NCBI RefSeq assembly: GCF_016653405.1 | Contig: NZ_NHSN01000010.1 | Coordinates: forward strand, 1-44,847 | Length of the DNA: 44,847 bases | Source: Halorhodospira halophila | GTDB taxonomy: Bacteria; Pseudomonadota; Gammaproteobacteria; Nitrococcales; Halorhodospiraceae | Direction of reading: 5' to 3' | In this document: positions 30,320 through 39,240 of the stretch, in pieces | Numbering within the stretch: the stretch's first letter is position 1 | Layout of the letters: every line of letters begins with the position of its first letter | Translations under genes and position numbers: made by a program | Notes under the pieces: generated by a model | Told to the model about the DNA's origin: nothing | Database searches by the model: none | The model's input: only the letters and a program-made list of their open reading frames with translations

Positions 30320-30799
30320 ATGCCGAAAGGTCTGATCGCGCTACTCGGCGGCCTGGCCGTCCTGATGCTCGCCACCCTGGGCCTGGTGCTGGCCATGGCC
30401 ACCGGGGTCTTCACCCCGCCCGGCATGGCCCCGGAGCACCGCGCAGAACCACGGCCGGAGCCGGCCGAGCAGGACCTGGCCGAGGCCCGCTATACCGAAC
30501 TCGAGCAGGCGCTGACCGTCAACCTCGATGACGACGGGCCGGCGCAGTACCTCGAGGCCGAGGTCGAGATCGCCACCACCAGCGAGGCCGCAGCCGATGG
30601 GATCGAGACCCACCAGGCCGCGATCCGCGATGCGCTGATGCTCTTCCTGGCCGATCAGTCCTCCACCGAGCTCGCCGAGCCGGATGCACGCGAGGCGCTG
30701 CGCGAGGAGGCGCTGGATCGCGTCAACGCCACGCTCCGCGAGTACGGTGTGGACGAGCCGGCGGCCGGCGTGTACTTCACCCGGTTCGTCATGCAATAA
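30320..30799 (+). CDS. FliL-family basal-body-associated protein
   Basis: This 159-residue protein has one N-terminal membrane helix (about 5-27), a Pro/Glu-rich linker and a C-terminal FliL domain with the pattern YTELEQALTVNL, YLEAEVEIAT and VYFTRFVMQ. FliL proteins associate with the flagellar motor and stator. No other flagellar gene is in the window, so it is either a stand-alone FliL paralogue or a fliL away from its operon. AGGAGG lies 5 nt before the ATG. Confidence 0.78.
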   Translation: MPKGLIALLGGLAVLMLATLGLVLAMATGVFTPPGMAPEHRAEPRPEPAEQDLAEARYTELEQALTVNLDDDGPAQYLEAEVEIATTSEAAADGIETHQAAIRDALMLFLADQSSTELAEPDAREALREEALDRVNATLREYGVDEPAAGVYFTRFVMQ

Positions 30800-30852
30800 G
30801 GGCCCAAGGGCGATTGCCCCCGGGGGCGCCGGCGGCGCCCCCGGCTGGCCCG

Positions 30853-32223
30853 TCACTCCGTGCGCTGCGGCTCCTCGGAACCACCCCCCGGGGCGAAGTA
30901 CGAGCGGGTGATGGCGAACACGGTCCCGGAGAGCGCCAGCAGGGCGATCAGGTTGGGGATCGCCATCAAGGCGTTCAGGATGTCGGCAACGATCCAGACC
31001 AGCCCCAGCTCGGCGATGGCACCGACGAACAGCAGCACCACCCACAGGTAGCGGTAGGGCGTGATCACCCGGGCCCCGAAGAGGAACGCGGCGCAACGCT
31101 CGCCGTAGTAGCTCCAGGCGACGATGGTGGTGAAGGCGAACAGGATCATGCCCACGGTGACGATCCAATTGCCTCCAGGCACGCCCTCGCCGAAGGCCAT
31201 GGAGGTCAACGACGCGCCGGTCTCGCCGGTGGTCCAGACCCCGGTCAGGACGATGGCCAGCGCGGTGATGGTGCAGACGATGATGGTGTCGATGAAGGTG
31301 CCGAGCATGGCCACGGTGCCCTGGCGGACCGGATTGCGGGTGCGCGCCGCGGCATGGGCGATCGGCGCCGACCCCAGACCGGCCTCATTCGAGAAGATGC
31401 CGCGGGCGACACCGAAGCGGATCGCCGCCCACACCGCAGCGCCGGCGAAGCCACCCGTGGCCGCCGTACCGGTGAACGCGTCGGTGACGATCTGCCCCAG
31501 AGCCGCCGGGACATCGGTGAGATTCCAACCGATGATCAGCAACCCACCGATCACGTAGATCGCCGCCATGGTCGGCACCAAACGCTCGGCGACCCGGGCG
31601 ATGCGCCGGATTCCGCCGATGATCACCAGAAAGACCAGGGCGGAGAGGATCAGCCCGGTGAGCCAGGGCGGCACCATCAGGTTCGACTCGACCACATCGG
31701 CCACCGAATTGGCCTGCACGGTATTGCCGATGCCGAAGGCGGCCACCATGGCGAAGATCGCGAACAGCGTCCCCAGCCAGGCCCACCGGGGCCCCAGGCC
31801 GTTCTTGATGTAGTACATCGGACCGCCGACGTAGCGCCCGTGCTCGTCGGTCTCGCGGTACTTCACCGCCAGAACGGCCTCGGCGTACTTGGTGGCCATG
31901 CCCACCAGCGCGGTGATCCACATCCAGAACACCGCCCCCGGGCCGCCCAGGGTGATCGCCGTCGCCACACCGGCGATGTTGCCCGTACCGATGGTCGCCG
32001 ACAGCGCCGTGGTGAGCGCCTGGAAGGGGGTAATCTCGCCCGGCTCGTCGGTGCGCTCCGCGCGGCCGCCCCACATGCGCCGAAAGCCGTAGCCGATCCG
32101 CCGGATCGGCATGGCCTTGAGGCCGATGGATAGGTAGAGGCCGGTGCCGAGCAGCAGCACCAGCATCGCCGGCCCCCAGACAAAGTCACTAACCGTCTCG
32201 AGCAATGAGGTCACCGCCTCCAT
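30853..32223 (-). CDS. Sodium:alanine symporter family (AGCS) transporter
   Basis: This 456-residue inner-membrane protein has about eleven predicted helices and AGCS hallmarks: TPFQALTTALSATIGTGNIAG, the GPGAVFWMWITALVGMATKYAEA region, and FSNEAGLGSAPIAHAAA. The family imports alanine or glycine with sodium, which suits a saline habitat. It lies 62 bp downstream of wrbA on the same strand and may be cotranscribed. The exact amino acid is not known. Confidence 0.92.
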   Translation of the reverse strand: MEAVTSLLETVSDFVWGPAMLVLLLGTGLYLSIGLKAMPIRRIGYGFRRMWGGRAERTDEPGEITPFQALTTALSATIGTGNIAGVATAITLGGPGAVFWMWITALVGMATKYAEAVLAVKYRETDEHGRYVGGPMYYIKNGLGPRWAWLGTLFAIFAMVAAFGIGNTVQANSVADVVESNLMVPPWLTGLILSALVFLVIIGGIRRIARVAERLVPTMAAIYVIGGLLIIGWNLTDVPAALGQIVTDAFTGTAATGGFAGAAVWAAIRFGVARGIFSNEAGLGSAPIAHAAARTRNPVRQGTVAMLGTFIDTIIVCTITALAIVLTGVWTTGETGASLTSMAFGEGVPGGNWIVTVGMILFAFTTIVAWSYYGERCAAFLFGARVITPYRYLWVVLLFVGAIAELGLVWIVADILNALMAIPNLIALLALSGTVFAITRSYFAPGGGSEEPQRTE

Positions 32224-32285
32224 GATCCTCTCCCCTGGTGCTCATGCGGCCCACCTCGCCGCACGGTGGCAACAATAAGGCCGGC

Positions 32286-32882
32286 TCAGCCGTGCAGGCG
32301 CTGGGCGATCTCGGCCACATGGCGCCCCTGGTAACGGGCCAGCGCCAGCTCCTGCTCGTTCGGCTGACGGCTGCCGTCTCCGCCGGCAATGGTGGCGGCG
32401 CCGTACGGACTGCCGCCCTTGACCACCGAGAGATCGGTCAGCTCCGCTGCCGCGTAGGGCAGACCGACGATGACCATCCCGTGATGGGCCAGGGTGTGCC
32501 AGAACGAGGTGATCGTCGTCTCGTTGCCCCCACCGGTGCCCGTCGAGGTGAAGACGCTGCCGACCTTGCCGATCAGCTGACCGTTGAACCACTGCGCGCC
32601 GGTCTGGTCCAGAAAGTTGCGCATCTGCCCGGCCATATTGCCGAAACGGGTGGGGGTGCCGAACAGGATGGCGTCGTAGTCGGCGAGTTCCTCCGGACTG
32701 GCGACCGGAGCCTCCTGATCGAGCTTGGCGCCGGCCTGGCGGGCAACCTCCTCCGGCATGGTCTCGGGGACGCGCTTGACCGCCACCTCGGCACCGGTAC
32801 CGCGCGCGCCCTCGGCGACGGCATGGGCGAGCGTCTCGACGTGGCCGTAGGTGGAGTAGTAGAGAACCAGTACCCTGCTCAT
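32286..32882 (-). CDS. wrbA: NAD(P)H:quinone oxidoreductase WrbA
   Basis: This 198-residue flavodoxin-like enzyme matches E. coli WrbA in length. The FMN phosphate loop is [11 protein letters not shown], with further flavin contacts in [12 protein letters not shown] and [12 protein letters not shown]. It reduces quinones by two electrons, limiting semiquinone stress. GGGAGGTGCC precedes the ATG at 32882; the longer upstream frame is shadow. It is divergent from ppc. Confidence 0.94.
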   Translation of the reverse strand: MSRVLVLYYSTYGHVETLAHAVAEGARGTGAEVAVKRVPETMPEEVARQAGAKLDQEAPVASPEELADYDAILFGTPTRFGNMAGQMRNFLDQTGAQWFNGQLIGKVGSVFTSTGTGGGNETTITSFWHTLAHHGMVIVGLPYAAAELTDLSVVKGGSPYGAATIAGGDGSRQPNEQELALARYQGRHVAEIAQRLHG

Positions 32883-32955
32883 GGCACCTCCCGATTGTGG
32901 CTGAGCGTTGGTTACGACAGAGTGCCTCACACCCCTGGGGAGCATCGCGAATCCG

Positions 32956-32984
32956 TTGACAACGCGCAAGATCGCGCCGAGTGT
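32956..32984 (+). promoter_or_regulatory. Possible promoter for ppc
   Basis: TTGACA at 32956-32961 is a perfect -35 box, but the hexamer 17 bp downstream (GAGTGT) is poor. It lies 38 bp upstream of the chosen ppc start, in the divergent gap with wrbA. Confidence 0.3.
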
Positions 32985-33021
32985 CTTCCGGAACAACAGC
33001 AGCCGTGCCTGGATCCGTACC

Positions 33022-35748
33022 ATGCAACCACTGGCCGCCCGCTTCTCCGACATCTCTGCCGTCCGCGACGCCGGGGTCGTGGTCCCCGCGCCGCTGCGCG
33101 AGGAGATCGCCCTGCTCGACGGCGTCCTGCACGACGTGCTGCAGGAGTGCGAGGGGGAGCGCGTCACCACCCCACTGGCCCGGTTGCGCCAGGCCGCCCA
33201 CGAACTCCACTGGACCGAACACCCCGACCCGGAGCCGACCCTCGCCGAACTCGACCGCCTGGATCCGACCACGGGCCACAAGGTGGCCCGGGCCCTGACC
33301 CTGCACTGCCAGCTGCTCAATCTCGCCGAGGACCGCCAGCGGGTGCGCTCCCTGCGGGCACAGGGGCGGGACGGGCGCATCGTCGGCGATGGTCTTGAAG
33401 CCGGCATCCAGGAAGTCACCGAGCTCGAGGGCCGGGACGCCGCCCACGAGCTGATCCGCCGGCTGCGCATCCACCCGGTGCTGACTGCCCACCCCACCGA
33501 GGCCCGCCGCCGGGCAGTGGTTGATGCGCTACAGCGCATCTCGCGGGAGCTCGAACGCCTCGACCTGCACGAGGCCGACGACGCCCTCGCCTTCGACGTC
33601 CGCCGCAGCCTGGCCGAGGAACTCACCGCGCTGTGGGCCACGGCGCCCTTCCGCCAGGAGCGCCCCACCCCCCTCGACGAGGCGCGACGGATCATGGCGG
33701 TCTTCGACCAGACGCTCTTCGACCTGGTGCCGGGCATCTACCACGAGGTGGAGCGCACCCTGGCCCCCCGCAACACCGGGGCCCGCACGCCCCACACCCC
33801 GGCCTTCCTGCGCTACGGCTCGTGGGTGGGCGGTGACCGCGACGGCAATCCCAATGTCACCGCGGAGGTGACCCACCGGGCGATGGCCCAGCAGGCGACA
33901 CAGGTCCTCCAGCGCCTTGAGCAGCGCACCCGCGAGGTGGCCCGCACGTTCACCGCCAGCGACCGCTACGCGCCGCCGGCCCCGGAGCTGCTTCAGGGCC
34001 TGGAGCGCGACCGCGCCGATTTCCCGGAACAGGCCGCCGCCCTGGCGCGGACCTCCCCCGATCAGGCCCACCGGCACAAGCTCGTCTACGCCGCCGAGCG
34101 CCTGCGCGCCCGCCGCCAGGGCGATCCGGAGCGCGGCTTCGACGGCCCCGCGGAGCTGCTCGCCGAGATCGACCAGGTCCAGCGCTCGCTGGCCGGCGCC
34201 GGGATCCCGCGCCTGGCCTACGGCGCCCTCCAGGACCTGCGCTGGCAGGTCGAGACCTTCGGCTTCCACCTCGCCGAGTTGGAGCTTCGCCAGCACGCCA
34301 GTGTCCATGCCGCCGCTCTGGAGGAGCTGGCCCCGGGGGTCAGCACCGACGCCGCGGAACTCGACCGCCTGGCGCGCGAGGGCTGGGCAACGGCTCCGGA
34401 ACCGACCAGCGCGGCCACGCAAGAGGTGCTCGACACCCTGCGCGCCGCCGCCGATCTGCAGGCCGCCTACGGACCCGAGGCGTGCCGGCGCTACATCATC
34501 TCGTTCACGCGCACGGCGGCGGACATCGCCGCCGTGCGCGCCCTCGCCCGCCTGGCGGTGCCCGAGGAACAGTGGGCCACCTTCCGTCTCGATATCATCC
34601 CGCTGTTCGAAACGCGCCGGGATCTGGAGCACGCCCCGGCAGTCCTCGACGAACTCCTCGAGCTACCCGGCGAACAGCACGCCTTGCAGGCCCGCGGGTA
34701 CGAGTTGGAGGTCATGGTCGGGTACTCGGACTCGGCCAAGGACGTGGGTGTTCTCGCCGCCAACGCCGTGCTCCATGAACTCCAAGAGCGCCTGGCCAGC
34801 TGGGCGCGCGGGCACGGCATCCAACTTACCCTCTTCCACGGCCGCGGCGGCTCCCTGGGCCGTGGCGGCGGTCCGCTGAACCGGGCAATCCGTGGCCAGG
34901 CATCCGGCTCGGTGGACGGCCGGCTGAAGGTCACCGAGCAGGGGGAGATGATCTTCACGCGCTACCGGACGGTGGACTCCGGGCGGTGGCACCTGGAGCA
35001 GACCATCAACGCCGTGCTGGCCATGTCCACCGGGCATGCCGAAGAGCGCGCCGCGCGGGTCGCGGCCCGCTACCGCGGCGAGCTCCGACGCATGAGCGAG
35101 GCAAGCGAGCGCGCCTACCACGAGCTGGTCCACGCCGAGGGGTTCGCCGATTTCTTTACCCGGGTGACGCCCTACGAGGAGATCGGGCAGCTGGAGATCG
35201 GCTCGCGGCCGGCCCACCGTAGCGCGGCCCGCGACCTGGAGAGTCTGCGGGCGATCCCGTGGGTCTTCGCCTGGTCACAGAGCCGCATCAACCTGGCCGC
35301 CTGGTACGGCGTGGGCACCGGCCTGGCCGCTATCGGCGAAACCGAGGGCGGGCTCGCCCGGCTGCGCGAGATGCGCCGCGACTGGCCCTTCTTCGCCCAG
35401 CTGCTGGAGAACGTCGAGATGGGCTTGGCCCGGGCGGATCTCACCCTTGGCCGTCAGGCCCTGGAGCTCGGCGGCCACCCGGGGCTGCGCGAACGAATCC
35501 TCGACGAGTGGCAACGCACCCGTAACTGGCTCCTGGCGGCCATGGGCAAGGAACGCCTGCTCGAGCGCCAGCCGGCCCTGCAGGCGAGCCACGAGCTGCG
35601 CCGCACCGACCTGGACGCCCTGTCGCTGCTTCAGCTCTCGGCCCTATCGCGGCTGCGGCAATCCCGGGAACAGGAGCACCCGCGACTGACCGATCTGGTC
35701 AAGATGACCATCGCCGGGCTCAGCGCCGGGCTGCAGAGTACAGGCTAG
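33022..35748 (+). CDS. ppc: Phosphoenolpyruvate carboxylase
   Basis: This 908-residue enzyme carboxylates PEP to oxaloacetate to refill the TCA cycle. Active-site signatures are [12 protein letters not shown] with the essential His, [22 protein letters not shown] and [14 protein letters not shown]. The length is near E. coli PEPC (883). The ATG at 33022 is weakly preceded by GGATCC; the in-frame sequence before it lacks family similarity. The gene stands alone between divergent wrbA and the convergent PilZ gene. Confidence 0.96.
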   Translation: MQPLAARFSDISAVRDAGVVVPAPLREEIALLDGVLHDVLQECEGERVTTPLARLRQAAHELHWTEHPDPEPTLAELDRLDPTTGHKVARALTLHCQLLNLAEDRQRVRSLRAQGRDGRIVGDGLEAGIQEVTELEGRDAAHELIRRLRIHPVLTAHPTEARRRAVVDALQRISRELERLDLHEADDALAFDVRRSLAEELTALWATAPFRQERPTPLDEARRIMAVFDQTLFDLVPGIYHEVERTLAPRNTGARTPHTPAFLRYGSWVGGDRDGNPNVTAEVTHRAMAQQATQVLQRLEQRTREVARTFTASDRYAPPAPELLQGLERDRADFPEQAAALARTSPDQAHRHKLVYAAERLRARRQGDPERGFDGPAELLAEIDQVQRSLAGAGIPRLAYGALQDLRWQVETFGFHLAELELRQHASVHAAALEELAPGVSTDAAELDRLAREGWATAPEPTSAATQEVLDTLRAAADLQAAYGPEACRRYIISFTRTAADIAAVRALARLAVPEEQWATFRLDIIPLFETRRDLEHAPAVLDELLELPGEQHALQARGYELEVMVGYSDSAKDVGVLAANAVLHELQERLASWARGHGIQLTLFHGRGGSLGRGGGPLNRAIRGQASGSVDGRLKVTEQGEMIFTRYRTVDSGRWHLEQTINAVLAMSTGHAEERAARVAARYRGELRRMSEASERAYHELVHAEGFADFFTRVTPYEEIGQLEIGSRPAHRSAARDLESLRAIPWVFAWSQSRINLAAWYGVGTGLAAIGETEGGLARLREMRRDWPFFAQLLENVEMGLARADLTLGRQALELGGHPGLRERILDEWQRTRNWLLAAMGKERLLERQPALQASHELRRTDLDALSLLQLSALSRLRQSREQEHPRLTDLVKMTIAGLSAGLQSTG

Positions 35749-35796
35749 CCAACGGCCGACTACAGCGTGAGCTTCAAGACGGGAAGGACGCACGGG

Positions 35797-35826
35797 GCGG
35801 GCGGGGGTGCTCGGAGCACCCGCCCG
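35797..35826. terminator. GC-rich hairpin between convergent ppc and PilZ genes
   Basis: A strong stem pairs the GCGGGGGTGCTC side with GAGCACCCGC, with a small G bulge. It lies about 50 bp past the ppc stop. No T run follows, so it is a weak terminator call. Confidence 0.4.
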
Positions 35827-35889
35827 GACGCCTACGAGCGCAAGGCGCCGCGGCGATGGCGCGCTGCGGCTGCCGGGACCGTTTCGAAG

Positions 35890-36267
35890 TCAGGAGACGA
35901 GCTGCATCAACTCCCGGTTGACCAGATCGACATCACCCAAGTTGGCCTCAAGCAGGCTGCGCAGATGGACCATGCTGTCCAGGTCGATCCGCTCGCAGCG
36001 CAACCCTACCTCCTGCTCATGCCAGTGGGCGGGCTGCACCTCCATGCAGATCCGGTCTTCCTCGCTCAGGGAGAGCTCCAGCGTCCAGCGGCTCTGTGGA
36101 TCGCAGAGGGCACCCTGAGGAGAACTCCCGTCGCTGAGTCGCACCAAGGCACCGCGCATGGACAGATCCAGGATCTCGACCTCGCGACCGTGACCCCCGG
36201 CATCGACCAAGCGGGCGGGAGCATGAAAGCTCACCCGGCTGAAACGGCGCTTCTCGTGCGTGGCCAT
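35890..36267 (-). CDS. PilZ-domain protein (c-di-GMP-binding type)
   Basis: This 125-residue protein is a single PilZ domain. The c-di-GMP-binding signature is present as an N-terminal KRRFSRV (RxxxR) and a DLSMRGA (D/NxSxxG) motif about 35 residues later. Such proteins act as cyclic-di-GMP effectors in motility, exopolysaccharide or envelope control. The ATG at 36267 was chosen because AGGGAG lies 4 nt upstream. It is 37 bp downstream of folD on the same strand. The target is unknown. Confidence 0.87.
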   Translation of the reverse strand: MATHEKRRFSRVSFHAPARLVDAGGHGREVEILDLSMRGALVRLSDGSSPQGALCDPQSRWTLELSLSEEDRICMEVQPAHWHEQEVGLRCERIDLDSMVHLRSLLEANLGDVDLVNRELMQLVS

Positions 36268-36304
36268 CCGACTCCCTGTCCCCGTCACTCTGTCCGGAGA
36301 CAGC

Positions 36305-37177
36305 TTAGCACGCCGCCGCAGTCAGTTCGTCCCGGTTGCGGGCAGCATCCAGAGTGTTCTCGAGCAGCGTGGCCACGGTCATCGGGCCCACCCCGCCCGG
36401 CACCGGCGTGATCCAAGAGGCACGCTCGCTGGCCGCCGCGAAGTCGACGTCGCCGGTGAGCTTGCCGCTATCCAGGCGGTTGATGCCGACGTCGATGACC
36501 ACGGCGCCCTCGCCGATCCAGTCGCCCTGGACCAACCCCGGCTTGCCCACCGATGCGACCACCAGATCCGCCTGGCGGACACGCTCGGCCACATCGCGGG
36601 TGCGACTGTGGCAGACCGTAACCGTGCAGCGGGCATTGAGCAGTTCCAGGGTCATCGGCCGGCCAACGATGTTCGACTGGCCCAGCACCACTGCATTGCG
36701 CCCCTCCAGTTCGATCCCGGTGTGGTGGAGCAGCGTCATGACCCCTCGCGGGGTACACGGACGCAGCCCGGGCAGTCGCAGCGCCAGTCGGCCCATATTC
36801 TCCGGGTGGAAGCCATCGACATCCTTGATCGGGTCGATCCGCTCGATCACCGTCTGCTCGTCGATATGACCCGGCAGCGGAAGCTGGACCAGGATACCGT
36901 CGATCTCCGGGTCGGCATTGAGCCGATCGATCCGCTCAAGCAGCTCACCCTCGCTGACATCGGCCTCGAGGTCATAGGCCCGCGACAGGATGCCGGCCTC
37001 CTCGCAGGCTCGCCGCTTGTTGCGGACATACACCGCTGAAGCCGGATTCTGCCCGACGAGGATGACGGCCAGCCCGGGCCGGCGCAGACCATGTTGCACC
37101 CGCTCTTCGACAGCCTCTCCAACGAGTGCACGACGCTTGGCCGCGATGGCTTTCCCATCCAGGATCTGTGCAGGCAT
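36305..37177 (-). CDS. folD: Methylenetetrahydrofolate dehydrogenase/cyclohydrolase FolD
   Basis: This 290-residue bifunctional enzyme interconverts methylene-, methenyl- and formyl-tetrahydrofolate. Catalytic Tyr and Lys lie in [26 protein letters not shown] and [12 protein letters not shown] are the family signatures, and [12 protein letters not shown] is the NADP-binding segment. GGGGGATTC precedes the ATG. It is followed by the PilZ gene. Confidence 0.96.
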   Translation of the reverse strand: MPAQILDGKAIAAKRRALVGEAVEERVQHGLRRPGLAVILVGQNPASAVYVRNKRRACEEAGILSRAYDLEADVSEGELLERIDRLNADPEIDGILVQLPLPGHIDEQTVIERIDPIKDVDGFHPENMGRLALRLPGLRPCTPRGVMTLLHHTGIELEGRNAVVLGQSNIVGRPMTLELLNARCTVTVCHSRTRDVAERVRQADLVVASVGKPGLVQGDWIGEGAVVIDVGINRLDSGKLTGDVDFAAASERASWITPVPGGVGPMTVATLLENTLDAARNRDELTAAAC

Positions 37178-37258
37178 GAATCCCCCGAAGAACCGCGAAT
37201 TGAGGCGGATTTTCGCACGCCGCGGGGGCGCCGGCAACGGCCAGCAACGAATGGGGAA

Positions 37259-37287
37259 TTGACGACGACAGGCGGGGTCGCTATGAT
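37259..37287 (+). promoter_or_regulatory. Sigma-70 promoter of the Pro-Arg-His-Lys tRNA cluster
   Basis: TTGACG (37259-37264) and TATGAT (37282-37287) are separated by exactly 17 bp. The first tRNA begins 46 bp downstream of the -10 box. Confidence 0.82.
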
Positions 37288-37333
37288 TTCGCACCTAGAC
37301 CGCGGCGGTCAGCGCGGATCTGCGGTGACCCTA

Positions 37334-37410
<77 letters not shown>

Positions 37411-37451
37411 CCTGGTCAACCAGGCGGTCGTGGCACGAACTGCCGAGCACT

Positions 37452-37528
37452 GCGCCCGTAGCTCAATCGGATAGAGCATCGGCCTTCTAAGCCGACGGTT
37501 GCAGGTTCGAACCCTGCCGGGCGCGCCA
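37452..37528 (+). tRNA. tRNA-Arg (TCT)
   Basis: A 77-nt cloverleaf with acceptor GCGCCCG/CGGGCGC, anticodon TCT in loop CTTCTAA, T arm AGGTTCGAACCCT and encoded CCA. Confidence 0.96.
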
Positions 37529-37564
37529 AACGCGCAGCGCAGGCAGGGTACAACGATTTACGGT

Positions 37565-37641
37565 GGTGGGCGTAGCTCAGCTGGTAGAGCCCCGGATTGT
37601 GGCTCCGGTGGTCGTGGGTTCGAGTCCCATCGCTCACCCCA
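37565..37641 (+). tRNA. tRNA-His (GTG)
   Basis: A 77-nt cloverleaf including the encoded G at position -1 that pairs with C73, as in other tRNA-His. Acceptor is GTGGGCG/CGCTCAC with one G-T pair, anticodon is GTG, and CCA is encoded. Confidence 0.96.
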
Positions 37642-37653
37642 TCCAACACGATC

Positions 37654-37677
37654 AGGCCCGGTGCGCCGGGCCTTTTT
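37654..37677 (+). terminator. Intrinsic terminator after tRNA-His
   Basis: The stem AGGCCCGG/CCGGGCCT with loop TGCG is followed by TTTTT. It lies between tRNA-His and tRNA-Lys, so tRNA-Lys either is reached by readthrough or has its own promoter in 37678-37737. Confidence 0.88.
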
Positions 37678-37737
37678 CGTTTGCCGAGACAACTTGCCTG
37701 ACCGGCAACGGCTTGGCACAATAAGTCCCTCTCAAAC

Positions 37738-37813
<76 letters not shown>

Positions 37814-37868
37814 GCTTCGCTACCATTGGCAACCCTACGTATGCCAAGGTAGACACCAGGCCAGGGGC

Positions 37869-37929
37869 GAGCCCGCTTGACTCCCCGTTGGCGGGCTCCG
37901 AAGAGCCGGTGCGGCGACACCGGCTCTTC
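37869..37929. other. Two tandem hairpins between tRNA-Lys and the integrase gene
   Basis: A stem GAGCCCGC/GCGGGCTC (37869-37876 with 37891-37898) is followed by a perfect 12-bp stem GAAGAGCCGGTG/CACCGGCTCTTC (37900-37911 with 37918-37929). No T run follows. The 37814-38132 gap shows no gene. It should hold the left attachment region and perhaps integrase arm sites. Confidence 0.5.
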
Positions 37930-38132
37930 TCCCACTTCCATGTGACCCCTGGGCAAACAACACTTGATAGTGCTCGAACCGCGGTAGGGGTTCGACCTGC
38001 TTTCCCGCTCAAACCGCCTAAATACATCTCCCCGTTTCACTTGCTGCAGCACACCCCCGATGCGCCGCAGCCGTTTTCGCTTCCCATCACCGCATGACTA
38101 CGCGTTCCAGTCAAGCGCCGAGCCTTTCTGAT

Positions 38133-39131
38133 CTACCTTCGCCGTCGCCCGCCGCCTGACCCCCGTGGGTCCGGCAGGCCATCTACCAGTCGATGCAGCT
38201 GCCCCAGGTCCGGTTCCACGTACTGCATCGTGGTCACTAGGCTGCTATGCCCGAGGAGCTGCTGCAAGCCACGCAGGTCGGGTTGAGGTTGCCCAGCAAT
38301 CTCGCTGGCACAAGTGTGGCGCAACCGATGCGCGGTGATCGACTCCCCCAGCTCATCGGAGAGACGTCGGAAGAAGCCAGACACCTGCTCGCCGGTGAGG
38401 CCGGTCTTAGCGAAATATTTTTGCCGGCGTGATGGCGCGGGCCTGAACAGCGGCAGGTCGAAGATGGCTCGATCCCCGCTCGGCGGGGCGCCAAGGACTC
38501 GGGTCGCCTCCTGCCAGAGGACAACAAACTCCTGCTGAACAGGCCGCGGGACCGGGATCTCCCACTCCTTGCGAGTCTTGCTGGTCTCGCTGACCAGCAG
38601 CAACGCGGCGCGCCTTGAGTCGTAATCGCGCCAAACGAGGTGCATCAGCTGTCGCCGGCGCATCCCCGTGTAATAGAACGTGATCAGAACCGAGCGCCAG
38701 AACCAGCGCGGCTGGAGCGTTTCGCCTTCCCGGCCGAGCGTATCAAGCGCGCGCGCAAGCACGGTCTGGCTGACCCGTTTCTTGCGGTTCCACGGCTCCG
38801 GGGCCGTAGGTACATGCCTGAAAGGGTTTTCTTCGATCCAACTGATCTCCTCCGCGTAACGCAGAAGCGCGCGGAGGTGGCGTCGATAGGTGTTCCATGT
38901 GGTTGGCGAAGCCCGCCTGAGGATCTGACTCCGCCACCCCAACAATCGGTCACGCGTCACCTGTTCCAACCGACGAACTCTCTGATCGGCCTCAAACCGT
39001 CGACAGACCAGGCGATAGGTGCGGACAGTGTCGGGCTGCAAGGCACGAACCTGGCAGTAGAGCTGGAATAGCTCGCCGAGCGTCCGCCCTCCCCGGTCTT
39101 CCGTGTCCAGGGAGCTCTCTTCAGGGGCCAT
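38133..39131 (-). CDS. Tyrosine-type site-specific integrase
   Basis: This 332-residue recombinase has a SAM-like N-terminal core-binding domain and a C-terminal catalytic domain with all expected residues: Arg158 (TGMRRRQ), Lys185 (SKTRKEW), His268 and Arg271 (ITAHRLRHT), His295 (LLGHSSLVTT) and Tyr304 (MQYVEPD). It lacks the DUF4102 arm-binding domain of P4-type integrases. The ATG at 39131 was chosen because AGGAGG lies 7 nt upstream. It lies between tRNA-Lys and the relaxase gene and presumably integrates or excises the element. Its target tRNA is an inference from position. Confidence 0.9.
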   Translation of the reverse strand: MAPEESSLDTEDRGGRTLGELFQLYCQVRALQPDTVRTYRLVCRRFEADQRVRRLEQVTRDRLLGWRSQILRRASPTTWNTYRRHLRALLRYAEEISWIEENPFRHVPTAPEPWNRKKRVSQTVLARALDTLGREGETLQPRWFWRSVLITFYYTGMRRRQLMHLVWRDYDSRRAALLLVSETSKTRKEWEIPVPRPVQQEFVVLWQEATRVLGAPPSGDRAIFDLPLFRPAPSRRQKYFAKTGLTGEQVSGFFRRLSDELGESITAHRLRHTCASEIAGQPQPDLRGLQQLLGHSSLVTTMQYVEPDLGQLHRLVDGLPDPRGSGGGRRRR

Positions 39132-39240
39132 GATGGCGCCTCCTTGCCTCCTACTCTCACGTGAGTGAGCAGCAGGACGGCACTTTAAAAACAAGCCCCT
39201 GGCTCTTTTCAATTTCCCCGAGGAGAGAACATACCACTTT

